A stretch of DNA of 9,097 nucleotides from Nitrospina sp. (GTDB lineage Bacteria; Nitrospinota; Nitrospinia; Nitrospinales; VA-1). The stretch spans positions 5,397 to 14,493 of the forward strand of contig DODH01000071.1 of the NCBI GenBank assembly GCA_003545625.1. The letters run 5' to 3'. Below, one piece after another: positions 1 through 6,415 of this stretch (its first letter is position 1; each line of letters starts with the position of its first letter). The position numbers were made by a program, and so were the translations under genes. The notes beneath the pieces are model-generated. The model did no database searches. It saw only the letters and a list, made by a program, of their open reading frames with translations, and was not told the origin of the DNA.

Positions 1-45
1 TTTATGAGTTAACCAATGAAACCAACTCTAAAATTTGTTCCGCAT

Positions 46-74
46 TTGTTGCAGTTAAAAAAATCAACTATAAC
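46..74 (+). promoter_or_regulatory. possible sigma-70-type promoter of the nitrilase-family gene
   Basis: A TTGTTG hexamer (46-51) is separated by 17 bases from TATAAC (69-74), a reasonable match to a housekeeping promoter. Transcription would begin near 80-82, leaving a leader of only about ten bases before the ATG at 90, so the message would be nearly leaderless. This agrees with the absence of a Shine-Dalgarno sequence there. The first 89 bases hold no gene that I can support. The call rests on hexamers alone in AT-rich DNA. Confidence 0.3.
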
Positions 75-89
75 TATCTGTAAAATAAC

Positions 90-878
90 ATGTCTATGAG
101 AGTAGGATTCGTTCAAAACAACCCCGTGTTTGGAAATATTCAGCAAAGCCTCGACCGGGTCGAAGAGCTTCTTGACGGGCACAGTGCCGACCTGTTTGTT
201 CTTCCGGAACTTTTTGCGACAGGATACCAGTTCAAAGATTGGGAAGAATCGCGTAGTTTCGCGGAACAAGTTCCTGGAGGGACGACCACCAGCGCGCTGA
301 CCGCCCTTGCAAAAAAAACCAATACTTTTATAATCGCTGGTCTTGCTGAAATCGACGAAAATTATGTTTACAATTCTGCCGTCATCACCGGCCCCAACGG
401 TTATATTGGCAAATACCGCAAGATCCATCTTTTTGATACAGAAAAGGCCTGCTTCGACCCGGGAAATCTGCCGCTCAAGGTCTTTGATATCGCCGGCGCA
501 AAAGTAGGGGTGATGATCTGTTTCGACTGGCGCTTTCCTGAAACAGCCCGAACTCTGGCCCTTATGGGAGCAGACCTGATCGCTCACCCCTCCAATCTCG
601 TCCTGACCCATTGCCCGCAAGCTATGATTACCCGTTGCCTGGAGAACCGTGTCTTTGCCGTCACCGCTGACCGGGTGGGAACAGAAGACCGTATGGGAGT
701 TCTTAAATTTATAGGTCAGAGCCAGATTGTAGACCCAGATGGAAATATTCTGGTCCGTGCATCCGAAACCGAAGAAGAAGTCCAAACCGTCGAAATCGAC
801 CTGGAAAAAGCCCGCGATAAATTCCTCACACCCCACAACCACCTGTTCAAAGACCGCCGCAAAGACCTCTACCACTAG
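90..878 (+). CDS. carbon-nitrogen hydrolase (nitrilase superfamily)
   Basis: This 262-residue protein is a full-length single-domain member of the nitrilase/amidase superfamily, cytosolic enzymes that hydrolyse non-peptide C-N bonds of amides or nitriles. The catalytic triad is visible: Glu40 in LPELFATGY, Lys111 in KYRKIHLFD and nucleophile Cys144 in MICFDWRFPE. The HPSNLV segment (166-171) and the C-terminal FKDRRKDLY stretch resemble the archaeal nitrilase type represented by Pyrococcus PH0642 more than the eukaryotic Nit or beta-ureidopropionase types; this is from memory of the family. The substrate cannot be deduced. No signal peptide is seen. The ATG at 90 has no clear Shine-Dalgarno; a second in-frame ATG at 96 is an equally possible start and would remove two residues. 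The gene stands alone on the + strand, with a hairpin-forming repeat directly behind its stop. The family is secure, the exact reaction is not. Confidence 0.9.
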   Translation: MSMRVGFVQNNPVFGNIQQSLDRVEELLDGHSADLFVLPELFATGYQFKDWEESRSFAEQVPGGTTTSALTALAKKTNTFIIAGLAEIDENYVYNSAVITGPNGYIGKYRKIHLFDTEKACFDPGNLPLKVFDIAGAKVGVMICFDWRFPETARTLALMGADLIAHPSNLVLTHCPQAMITRCLENRVFAVTADRVGTEDRMGVLKFIGQSQIVDPDGNILVRASETEEEVQTVEIDLEKARDKFLTPHNHLFKDRRKDLYH

Positions 879-879
879 G

Positions 880-894
880 CCACTCGGCGTGGGG
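880..894 (+). repeat. 15-base hairpin-forming near-repeat, copy 1
   Basis: The 15 bases CCACTCGGCGTGGGG begin one base after the nitrilase stop codon. CCAC pairs with GTGG around a five-base loop. The same sequence with one change (loop TAGGC instead of TCGGC) occurs on the - strand at 7851-7865, directly behind the HIT gene. A second short hairpin, TTGCC (898-902) with GGCAA (908-912), follows copy 1. No T-run follows either hairpin, so a standard intrinsic terminator is not supported. It may belong to a dispersed intergenic palindrome family, which only a genome-wide search can show. Confidence 0.4.
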
Positions 895-948
895 GGCTTG
901 CCTTTTAGGCAAACTGACTATAAAGATAGTGTAAAAACCACGACTTCG

Positions 949-982
949 GTTGACAAGTTTTGTTAAATTATAACTTTTCAAC
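949..982 (+). promoter_or_regulatory. 11-base inverted repeat in the spacer before the DUF1566 gene
   Basis: GTTGACAAGTT (949-959) and AACTTTTCAAC (972-982) are inverted copies with 10 of 11 positions pairing (954/977 mismatched) and a 12-base AT-rich loop. The left arm contains a perfect TTGACA hexamer (950-955). The nearest -10-like TATAAC (969-974) is only 13 bases away, too close for an ordinary promoter, so this could be an operator, a hairpin in a leader RNA, or chance in AT-rich sequence. A GGAGG (984-988) and a four-codon frame (ATG 1001, stop 1010-1012) follow directly. Smaller inverted repeats occur at 1037-1061. Confidence 0.35.
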
Positions 983-1123
983 TGGAGGCGAAAACATCTA
1001 ATGGGCAAGTGAGTTTTTGAAATAACCCGTGCATCGGTTAAAATAAAGCCATAGGTTTAACTTAAAGATATGCGGCTGCCTAAAAGCGGGAAAAGGAGCC
1101 CTGTTATTACGGAGAGAAATAGA

Positions 1124-1552
1124 ATGGGTAACGAAAAATCAAGGTTTTTGAAGAGAGACGATGGAACTATTTACGATTCGCTGACCAGCGTCACCTGGAT
1201 GTCAAACGACTCGCGACTGGATATGGATAAAGAAGTTTCTTACACAGAAACGGAAGAATACCTGAAAAAAATAAACGAAAAAAAATTTGGTGGATATGAT
1301 GACTGGCGCATCCCGACCGTTCATGAGGCGTCATCCATTTATGATAAGGAAAAGTTGAATAAGGATTTTAAAGGTGGCGACATTCATCTCGACTCCATAT
1401 TTCCCCCCGGAGCAGCAAACTGCACGTGGACCTCATCAACCCGTGGTAAAGAAGCCCAAATCCTGTTCTATATGAATGGGTGTGCCTACTGGTACGGCAA
1501 GGACGACCAAACCATTTCCCATGCGGTGCGCCTCGTTCGTCGCGACCCCTAA
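1124..1552 (+). CDS. DUF1566 (Lcl C-terminal-like) domain protein
   Basis: This 142-residue protein consists almost wholly of one DUF1566-type domain, a family common as small or repeated units in aquatic and deltaproteobacterial-type genomes and without an established biochemical role. Landmarks in order are DGTIYDSLTSVTW (13-25), GGYDDWRIPTVHE (56-68), a CTWTSST segment (100-106) and the closing AVRLVR (134-139). No signal peptide or membrane segment is seen, so the protein appears cytosolic, although many relatives are exported. The start is placed at the ATG at 1124 because GGAGAG (1111-1116) lies at good spacing before it; a longer reading from 1070 would add 18 residues with no supporting ribosome site. 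The gene stands alone behind a spacer of about 245 bases containing several inverted repeats. Family assignment is good, function unknown. Confidence 0.75.
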   Translation: MGNEKSRFLKRDDGTIYDSLTSVTWMSNDSRLDMDKEVSYTETEEYLKKINEKKFGGYDDWRIPTVHEASSIYDKEKLNKDFKGGDIHLDSIFPPGAANCTWTSSTRGKEAQILFYMNGCAYWYGKDDQTISHAVRLVRRDP

Positions 1553-1701
1553 CCACCAGCGATTTATGCTTATTATTTGCCTTTACCCTAATACTCGCGC
1601 AAGGAGTCCTGATGCTGAATAGTGGGGGAGACAAAGTATTAGATAATAGTTTTTGAAACCTTTAATTTATCCACACCATCACTTTTTTTTCGGATCTTTT
1701 T

Positions 1702-2592
1702 ATGGAACATAAAAAGAAAAGGGGAATTAAGTTTGTCGTATGTTTTTGGCTGGTTTTGATATTTTTAAACGGCATCAGTAGCGACAGCACAGCAAAATGT
1801 CCCATAAGAATGGGTTCTATTTATTCCTCGGATAATTTTTTGGTGATCGCCCGTAAAGGGTCCAAATTTCCGGAAAACACCATTCCCGCATTTCAAAAAG
1901 CCCTCGATGGAGCCAACTCTCTGATAGCTGACCTATCCCTAACCCGAGACAGAAAGGTTGTCCTCTGGTACGGTGAAGATAAAGACACTCATATAAATAT
2001 TTCTACCTTTCAGGATTTGATGGAATGGGCTACCACGCAAGTTAAACTCAAGGTGTTGCTATTAAAATTAAGGGTCCCTGCGAATGAAAGCCATTTAGCC
2101 CCAGTACTACTCGAAGAAATCAGGAAAACTATGGGTGCCATTCATCCTGCCCCCCGTTTTCAACTCATTTTATTGACTCCGCATAAAGAAGTTTTAAATC
2201 GGGTAAGAAATAAATTTGATGAATTTTTATTTTCTTATGACCAGGAACTTGAACCTGTTGAAATAACAAATTATCACAGATTTACAACCGTTCCCACTGC
2301 CATGGATTTTAAAAACAGCTTTGCGAGCATCGGATTCCTCGCTCCACCCAGCATTCATGAACCATTCACCCAGGATCCATGGCTTGTCTACAAATACATT
2401 TTAACCCTGGACTTTAGAATTCGAGACAACTACAAAAAAAATACTTCCAATTATATTAAAATTATCAGCTGGACCTTTAATGACGAGAAAAAAATAAGGT
2501 GTTTGATAAATCTGGGAGTCGATGGAATTGTGACGGACAATCCGAAAATGTTAAGGAGAATTGCCTTGGATATGGGAAAAAATATAGATTAA
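1702..2592 (+). CDS. exported GDPD-like protein lacking the catalytic histidines
   Basis: This 296-residue protein has a basic N-terminus, a hydrophobic segment (about 11-25) and a likely signal-peptidase site before Lys32; TAKC is not a proper lipobox. The rest is a glycerophosphodiester phosphodiesterase TIM barrel: VIARKG (48-53), PENTIPAF (57-64), DLSLTRD (77-83), WTFND (257-261) and LGVDGIVTDNP (271-281). The C-terminal barrel motifs are well kept. The N-terminal catalytic motifs are not: the His-Arg of the usual AHRG is Arg51-Lys52, the Glu of the E-x-D metal pair is replaced while Asp77 remains, the second catalytic His (usual VxHD) falls on Trp89/Tyr90, and the later metal Glu (usual E-x-K) is missing around 118-124. 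I infer a periplasmic pseudoenzyme that binds rather than cleaves a glycerophospho-ligand. No Shine-Dalgarno precedes ATG 1702, but no alternative start would keep the signal peptide. Confidence 0.75.
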   Translation: MEHKKKRGIKFVVCFWLVLIFLNGISSDSTAKCPIRMGSIYSSDNFLVIARKGSKFPENTIPAFQKALDGANSLIADLSLTRDRKVVLWYGEDKDTHINISTFQDLMEWATTQVKLKVLLLKLRVPANESHLAPVLLEEIRKTMGAIHPAPRFQLILLTPHKEVLNRVRNKFDEFLFSYDQELEPVEITNYHRFTTVPTAMDFKNSFASIGFLAPPSIHEPFTQDPWLVYKYILTLDFRIRDNYKKNTSNYIKIISWTFNDEKKIRCLINLGVDGIVTDNPKMLRRIALDMGKNID

Positions 2593-2706
2593 TGGAGCCA
2601 CACCTTGTGCGCTCTATAAAGGGAAATAACAGATTATTGCTTTATTTCATCCCCTACCAAGGCACTGCCTGGCGAAATCATCACCGCTATAAAGATCAGG
2701 AATGCA

Positions 2707-3243
2707 TTAATTCGGTGTCGCGATTTTGACATTTGGCACCTGCAAGCCGAAATAGGGAGTCAACTCATTGGGGATCGACATTTTACGATATAATTTGTGA
2801 AATTCCTCATCGGAAAGATCCTGCTGCAACAGTTGCTGAACCTGCTCGGCAGAAACGATCTGTTGTGAAGGTTCATCAAACATCGTGACTCCAACACCCA
2901 TCCAATGGGTATGGATAAACTGCTGTTGCACCAGGCTCTCCACACCGGTACTGTATTGCATGGATTTTTTGATGATATGCTGGGCAATATAAACAGGAAC
3001 ACATCGCCCCACCGCTATCACTTTCGAGGTCTCGCCCATGGGATACACCCTCAAAGCCACACGTGTGGAACCGATTTCCCCAAACTCCTGAAAGACTTGT
3101 TTTCTTTGCTTGCGATAAGATTTGGAAATAAAACCCTCAATTTTGATACTTTTTTTATCTACCGACTCGCATTTTTCCTCCGCAAATACGGGAGACGCAC
3201 CCACCAGCACCAAAATCATCAAAACAGGAATTGCCCGCTTCAT
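2707..3243 (-). CDS. exported protein of unknown function
   Basis: I do not recognise this 178-residue protein. It begins with a clear Sec signal peptide (Lys-Arg, hydrophobic 4-16, ASPVFA cleavage motif, mature protein from about Glu22), so it should act in the periplasm or outside the cell. The mature part is basic around 41-49, has two cysteines (Cys25 and Cys81) that could form a disulfide, a likely strand-rich centre (RVALRVYP 61-68; KVIAVGRCVPVYIAQHI 74-90) and a glutamine-rich helical stretch (127-141). The start at 3243 is chosen because GGAG (complement of 3250-3253) lies six bases upstream and the signal peptide begins exactly there; the frame stays open to 3315, but those 24 extra residues would precede the signal peptide. 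It lies 120 bases downstream of the small - strand gene ending at 3364 and converges on the GDPD-like gene. Confidence 0.7.
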   Translation of the reverse strand: MKRAIPVLMILVLVGASPVFAEEKCESVDKKSIKIEGFISKSYRKQRKQVFQEFGEIGSTRVALRVYPMGETSKVIAVGRCVPVYIAQHIIKKSMQYSTGVESLVQQQFIHTHWMGVGVTMFDEPSQQIVSAEQVQQLLQQDLSDEEFHKLYRKMSIPNELTPYFGLQVPNVKIATPN

Positions 3244-3322
3244 GAGGTGCTCCAATAATAACTGTTCTTTTTTATAGCGCATAATCAATTTCCCTGTTTC
3301 TCCAGTTAAAGACAAATCCTCT

Positions 3323-3340
3323 GTTATAATATATAATATC
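3323..3340. promoter_or_regulatory. AT-rich block with overlapping -10-like hexamers
   Basis: The spacer between the two - strand genes contains GTTATAATATATAATATC, with perfect TATAAT hexamers on the + strand (3325-3330 and 3332-3337) and TATATT/TATAAC on the - strand. It sits about 80 bases before the start of the exported-protein gene, where a promoter would be expected. No convincing -35 hexamer lies at 16-18 bases on either strand, so the promoter assignment is weak. Confidence 0.25.
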
Positions 3341-3363
3341 GGGTTGGTTGCGGCTTGCTCCCT

Positions 3364-3603
3364 CTATGGGGACTTTTGCTTGTTTATGAATTCTTCAGCG
3401 CTTTGCTCGCTTGAAAAATAGTATTCTTTGTCATTGATGGTTTTTTTGATCGCTTCAGATTTTGGGATATACACCCCGTTGTTGGGGTCCATAACCATTT
3501 CTGTGGGTTCTTGTTCTGCGGACGAGCTTTTTGCAGGAAAAAGCGCACGCGCAACAAGAATCAGCAGGATTACGACAATTCCAAATAATGCTAAACGGAC
3601 CAT
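3364..3603 (-). CDS. small membrane-anchored PP0621/YHS-like protein without cysteines
   Basis: This 79-residue protein has one N-terminal membrane segment (about 4-20), a short polar linker and a C-terminal mini-domain reading MVMDPNNGVYIPKSEA (36-51) and YYFSSEQSAEEF (61-72). The layout matches the PP0621-family/YHS-like proteins, which usually read DPxCGxYxP and YFCSExC and bind a metal through these cysteines. Here the corresponding residues are Asn42, Ser64 and Ser67, and the protein contains no cysteine at all. The fold is probably kept while metal binding is lost. The start at 3603 gives the complete membrane segment, although only a weak GAAG-like ribosome site precedes it. It is divergent from the sigma factor gene across a 169-base spacer. 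Family assignment is by motif layout from memory and moderately sure. Confidence 0.6.
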   Translation of the reverse strand: MVRLALFGIVVILLILVARALFPAKSSSAEQEPTEMVMDPNNGVYIPKSEAIKKTINDKEYYFSSEQSAEEFINKQKSP

Positions 3604-3640
3604 TTCTTCATTTTAAAGTTTTGCCAGCCGAATATCAACC

Positions 3641-3681
3641 CGGCAAGTGTCAGCAGAACAAGCGTGCGAGCAACCTTGCCG
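3641..3681 (+). repeat. seven-base inverted repeat in the rpoH upstream region
   Basis: CGGCAAG (3641-3647) and CTTGCCG (3675-3681) are perfect inverted copies 27 bases apart. The right arm also forms a compact palindrome, CTTGC-C-GCAAG (3675-3685). The element lies between the divergent small membrane-protein gene and the sigma factor gene. It could be a protein-binding site or part of a structured leader; the sequence does not decide. Confidence 0.3.
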
Positions 3682-3724
3682 CAAGCGGACGGGGTATCCT
3701 AATGAAGTATTATTTTAGCAAGCT

Positions 3725-3742
3725 GTGGGAAATAAAACCCAC
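3725..3742 (+). promoter_or_regulatory. rpoH: A-rich-loop hairpin 30 bases before the rpoH start
   Basis: GTGGG (3725-3729) pairs with CCCAC (3738-3742) around the eight-base loop AAATAAAA. Three more pairs, CAA (3719-3721) with TTG (3743-3745), are possible across a GCT bulge. The hairpin is in the likely 5' leader of the sigma factor message, 30 bases before the ATG. Leader structure controls translation of rpoH in several bacteria, but this hairpin does not itself cover the start codon, so a thermosensor role is only a suggestion. Confidence 0.3.
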
Positions 3743-3772
3743 TTGTGAGATTTGATTGATAAATTCTGATCC

Positions 3773-4705
3773 ATGAACGATGAAACTACATTTGAATTAG
3801 ATAAACCGGAGCAAGATAAGCCCATGGTGCCGGCGGTCCGGACAAAAGGGGCCCTGGTCCCACGCGATCCTTTTTACGCTTACCTTCAGGAAGTCCGTAA
3901 GTATCCGGCCCTGACGGAAGAAGAGGAAAAGGAGTTGGCCATTCGTTATAAAGAAACCGGGGACCTCGAATCCGCCTATAAACTGACCACCGCCAACCTG
4001 ATGCTGGTTATTAAAATCGCCATGACGTTCAAGCGTGAATGGCAAAACCTGATGGACTTGATTCAAGAAGGCAATGTTGGCCTGATGAAAGCAGTTAAAA
4101 ATTTCGATCCTTTTCGAGGTGTACGTCTTTCCACCTATGCCACCTGGTGGATCAAGTCGTATATCCTGAAACATATTCTCGACAACTGGCGACTGGTGAG
4201 GGTGGGCACCACCAACGCACGGCGAAAACTGTTGTTCAACCTGAAAAAGGAAAAAGAAAAACTGGAGCGAGAGGGGTTTGACCCTACCACCAAACTGCTG
4301 GCCGAACGGTTTGGGGTTGAAGAGACAGAGGTCATCGATGTCTCCGCCAGCATCGGCGCGATGGATGTTTCCATTGACACACCGGCTCATCCCGACAGCA
4401 CCATGACTCCTGCACAAACCCTTTCACAGGGCGGAAAATCTGTCGAAGAAAATGTAGAGTTGCAGCAGTTCCGACAAATTCTCAATGAAAATATTGAAAA
4501 TTTTAAAGGCGGGTTGAATCCCAACGAAATAGAAATTCTCGAAAAACGCATTCTTTCCGAGGATCCTTTATCACTCCAGGAAATTGGCGACCAGAGGGGA
4601 GTCACTCGCGAGGCAGTGCGCCAAGCCGAACAACGGTTGTTAAAAAAATTTAAAACTTATATTGAAGAAAAAATGCCGGAAGCGGCAGACCATTTTCCAA
4701 ACTGA
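3773..4705 (+). CDS. rpoH: RNA polymerase sigma factor, RpoH (sigma-32) type
   Basis: This 310-residue protein is a full-length group of sigma-70 regions 1.2 to 4.2 that directs core RNA polymerase to stress-type promoters. Region 1.2 is [20 protein letters not shown] (32-51); region 2 carries [14 protein letters not shown] (95-108) and the promoter-melting helix [13 protein letters not shown] (120-132). [10 protein letters not shown] (150-159) matches the RpoH box that separates heat-shock sigmas from primary ones; [20 protein letters not shown] (267-286) is the region 4.2 -35 reader. The variant resembles deltaproteobacterial RpoH-like factors more than enterobacterial RpoH, so its regulon may not be purely heat shock. 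An in-frame TGA two codons before ATG 3773 excludes a longer protein. No Shine-Dalgarno is visible, unlike the strong one of fumC behind it. The gene ends 11 bases before fumC, implying co-transcription. Confidence 0.88.
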   Translation: MNDETTFELDKPEQDKPMVPAVRTKGALVPRDPFYAYLQEVRKYPALTEEEEKELAIRYKETGDLESAYKLTTANLMLVIKIAMTFKREWQNLMDLIQEGNVGLMKAVKNFDPFRGVRLSTYATWWIKSYILKHILDNWRLVRVGTTNARRKLLFNLKKEKEKLEREGFDPTTKLLAERFGVEETEVIDVSASIGAMDVSIDTPAHPDSTMTPAQTLSQGGKSVEENVELQQFRQILNENIENFKGGLNPNEIEILEKRILSEDPLSLQEIGDQRGVTREAVRQAEQRLLKKFKTYIEEKMPEAADHFPN

Positions 4706-4716
4706 GGAGGAGTATT

Positions 4717-6108
4717 ATGAGTACCCGGACCGAAACCGACAGCATGGGAGAGATCGATGTCCCGGCTAACAGGTACTATGGAGCCCAAACCGCGCGATCA
4801 TTGATCCATTTTGATATCGGCACCGAAACCATGCCGCGCGAAATCATCCGGGGAATGGGCATATTGAAGAAGGCTTCGGCCATGGTCAATGCTGAACTGG
4901 GGCTCTTACCTGAAAATATCAAAGACTTGATATGCCAGGCCGCCGATGAAGTGATCGAAGGAAAACTGGATAAACATTTTCCCCTGAGAGTTTGGCAAAC
5001 CGGTAGCGGAACTCAATCCAACATGAACTCAAACGAAGTTATCGCTAACCGGGCTATTGAGATAGCGGGTGGGACCATTGGCTCAAAAGACCCGGTGCAC
5101 CCCAACGACCATGTTAACAAGGGTCAGTCTTCCAACGATACCTTCCCCACAGCAATGCATATCGCAGCGGTGGAGCGCATTCGCGACGCACTCATCCCCT
5201 CGATATCGACCTTGGCTGACTCGTTCCGAAAAAAAGCCAACGAATTTCAAGATATCATAAAAATTGGCCGAACCCATTTGATGGACGCAACCCCGCTTAC
5301 TCTGGGCCAGGAGTTCAGCGGATACACCACGCAGTTGGAATACGCGCTCGACCGTATTAATGGTTGCATGCCCAGAATGTATCAAATCGCGCTGGGCGGA
5401 ACCGCAGTGGGGACCGGCCTCAACTCGCACAAGGATTTCGCCGTAAAAGTCGCCAGGCAAATCGCCGACCTCACCCAATGTCCGTTCGTCACCGCACCGA
5501 ATAAATTTGAATCTCTCGCGGCGCACGATGCCATTGTTGAGACCAGCGGCGTTTTAAAAACTATCGCCTGTTCGCTCATGAAAATCGCCAACGATATACG
5601 CTGGCTAGGGTCCGGTCCCCGATGTGGAATCGGGGAAATCGTCTTACCTGCCAATGAACCGGGAAGCTCCATCATGCCAGGCAAGGTCAACCCCACCCAG
5701 TCTGAAGCAATGACAATGGTCGCGGCGCAGGTGATTGGCAATGACACCGCTATCAATGTAGGCGGATGCTCCGGTAATTTTGAACTCAATGTTTTCAAAC
5801 CGGTGATGATTTACAATCTGCTTCAGTCCATTCGCCTGCTTGCCGATTCCTGCCGGTCTTTCAACGACCACTGTGTGGTCGGCATAGAACCCAATAAAAC
5901 ACAAATCGAAAAACATCTTAAAAGCTCACTCATGCTGGTCACGGCTCTCAATCCGCATATCGGTTACGACAACGCCGCTAAAGTGGCAAAAAAAGCCTAT
6001 CAGGATAACAGCACGCTGAAAGAAGCGGCGGCGGCTTTGAATATGCTCACGCCCGAGGAATTTGACGAAAAAGTGCGGCCCGAAAATATGATCGGCCCGA
6101 AGGGATGA
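4717..6108 (+). CDS. fumC: class II fumarate hydratase
   Basis: This 463-residue protein is the iron-independent, homotetrameric fumarase that interconverts fumarate and L-malate in the cytosolic TCA cycle, usable in either the oxidative or the reductive direction. Family landmarks are all present: [10 protein letters not shown] (95-104), the B-site HPND (128-131), GQSSND (136-141), catalytic His187 in [10 protein letters not shown], and the signature loop [13 protein letters not shown] (316-328) with the catalytic serine at 317/318. Length is typical and nothing is missing. The start at 4717 is preceded by a very strong GAGGAGGAG (4704-4712) that overlaps the rpoH stop codon, so fumC is probably read from the rpoH transcript but translated efficiently on its own. 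Argininosuccinate lyase and aspartase are excluded by the fumarase-type signature surroundings. Confidence 0.96.
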   Translation: MSTRTETDSMGEIDVPANRYYGAQTARSLIHFDIGTETMPREIIRGMGILKKASAMVNAELGLLPENIKDLICQAADEVIEGKLDKHFPLRVWQTGSGTQSNMNSNEVIANRAIEIAGGTIGSKDPVHPNDHVNKGQSSNDTFPTAMHIAAVERIRDALIPSISTLADSFRKKANEFQDIIKIGRTHLMDATPLTLGQEFSGYTTQLEYALDRINGCMPRMYQIALGGTAVGTGLNSHKDFAVKVARQIADLTQCPFVTAPNKFESLAAHDAIVETSGVLKTIACSLMKIANDIRWLGSGPRCGIGEIVLPANEPGSSIMPGKVNPTQSEAMTMVAAQVIGNDTAINVGGCSGNFELNVFKPVMIYNLLQSIRLLADSCRSFNDHCVVGIEPNKTQIEKHLKSSLMLVTALNPHIGYDNAAKVAKKAYQDNSTLKEAAAALNMLTPEEFDEKVRPENMIGPKG

Positions 6109-6166
6109 TGGCTGCCAGACCAGGGTTATTTTGAGAATCCGGCTTATTACCAAGGAGTAGAGAAGT

Positions 6167-6250
6167 ATGTTTCAAAGTTGGGAAACTTTTATAGGAATTG
6201 TGGTCGTGCTTGCTATTTTGCTTCCCATCATACTAAAAAAAATGTATTGA
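6167..6250 (+). CDS. probable 27-residue single-pass membrane peptide
   Basis: A 28-codon frame begins at ATG 6167, behind AAGGAG (6152-6157) at nine-base spacing, and ends with TGA at 6248-6250. The peptide starts MFQSWETF, continues with the uninterrupted hydrophobic segment IGIVVVLAILLPII (9-22) and ends LKKMY. It therefore has the make-up of a one-pass membrane microprotein with a positively charged end. It lies 58 bases behind fumC and before the terminator at 6298-6328, so it would be the last gene of the rpoH-fumC transcript. I do not recognise a family; it does not match KdpF or the cytochrome-oxidase CcoQ pattern in any obvious way. Conservation in relatives would settle whether it is real. 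Confidence 0.5.
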   Translation: MFQSWETFIGIVVVLAILLPIILKKMY

Positions 6251-6295
6251 GCAGGAAACAGATATTAAGCGAAGAAATGCTCTGACGGTTAGATT

Positions 6296-6415
6296 TTACA
6301 GCTGCAAACTTGAGCTGTTTAATTTTTTAAAACACGCGACCCCGACTAACACCCCGCCTTGGTTGGTCACTGCAATACATTCCGCATCATGTTCCAACAT
6401 GATTTCCGCCGCTCT
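6296..6415 (-). pseudogene. fragment of a CBS domain, out of frame behind the EF-hand gene
   Basis: Read on the - strand from 6415 down to a TAA at 6296, this stretch encodes RAAEIMLEHDAECI followed by AVTNQGGVLVGV. This is the standard helix-strand-strand core of a CBS domain, the adenosyl-ligand-binding module (compare the usual AAxxMxxxxxxxxPVVDxxGxLVGIVT). Only about half of one CBS domain is present: there is no N-terminal strand, and after GV the reading runs into the terminator-like sequence. The frame is different from that of the EF-hand gene, whose second calcium loop breaks off exactly where the CBS reading begins. No ribosome site or sensible start serves it. I infer a gene remnant joined to the EF-hand gene by a deletion, or a frameshift in either. 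Confidence 0.45.
6298..6328 (+). terminator. intrinsic terminator of the rpoH-fumC transcript
   Basis: ACAGCT (6298-6303) pairs perfectly with AGCTGT (6313-6318) around a nine-base loop and is followed by TTAATTTTTT. The stem is short but the T-run is good, and the place is right, 48 bases behind the 27-residue peptide gene and before genes on the opposite strand. Confidence 0.5.

Noticed and set aside
9..875. Long open frame of 288 codons on the - strand opposite the nitrilase gene
   Set aside because: It lies wholly antisense to a gene with an intact catalytic triad, is rich in Phe and Val as expected of a shadow of Glu/Lys/Asp codons, and shows no recognisable motif.
898..912. TTGCC/GGCAA hairpin behind the nitrilase gene, considered as a terminator
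   Set aside because: The stem is only five pairs and is followed by ACTGACTA, not a T-run.
1612..1656. 14-codon + strand frame behind AAGGAG (1601-1606) between the DUF1566 and GDPD-like genes
   Set aside because: The ribosome site is good but the peptide (MLNSGGDKVLDNSF) is too short and featureless to support; it may be chance or a leader.
2657..2672. Inverted repeat CCAAGGCA/TGCCTGG in the convergent spacer, considered as a terminator
   Set aside because: The arms leave almost no loop when fully paired, one base is bulged, and no T-run follows on either strand.
3797..4417. 206-codon - strand frame opposite the sigma factor gene
   Set aside because: It is antisense to a fully conserved sigma factor and carries no motif or ribosome site.
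5382..5798. 138-codon - strand frame opposite fumC
   Set aside because: It overlaps the conserved catalytic part of fumarase in antisense and has no independent support.
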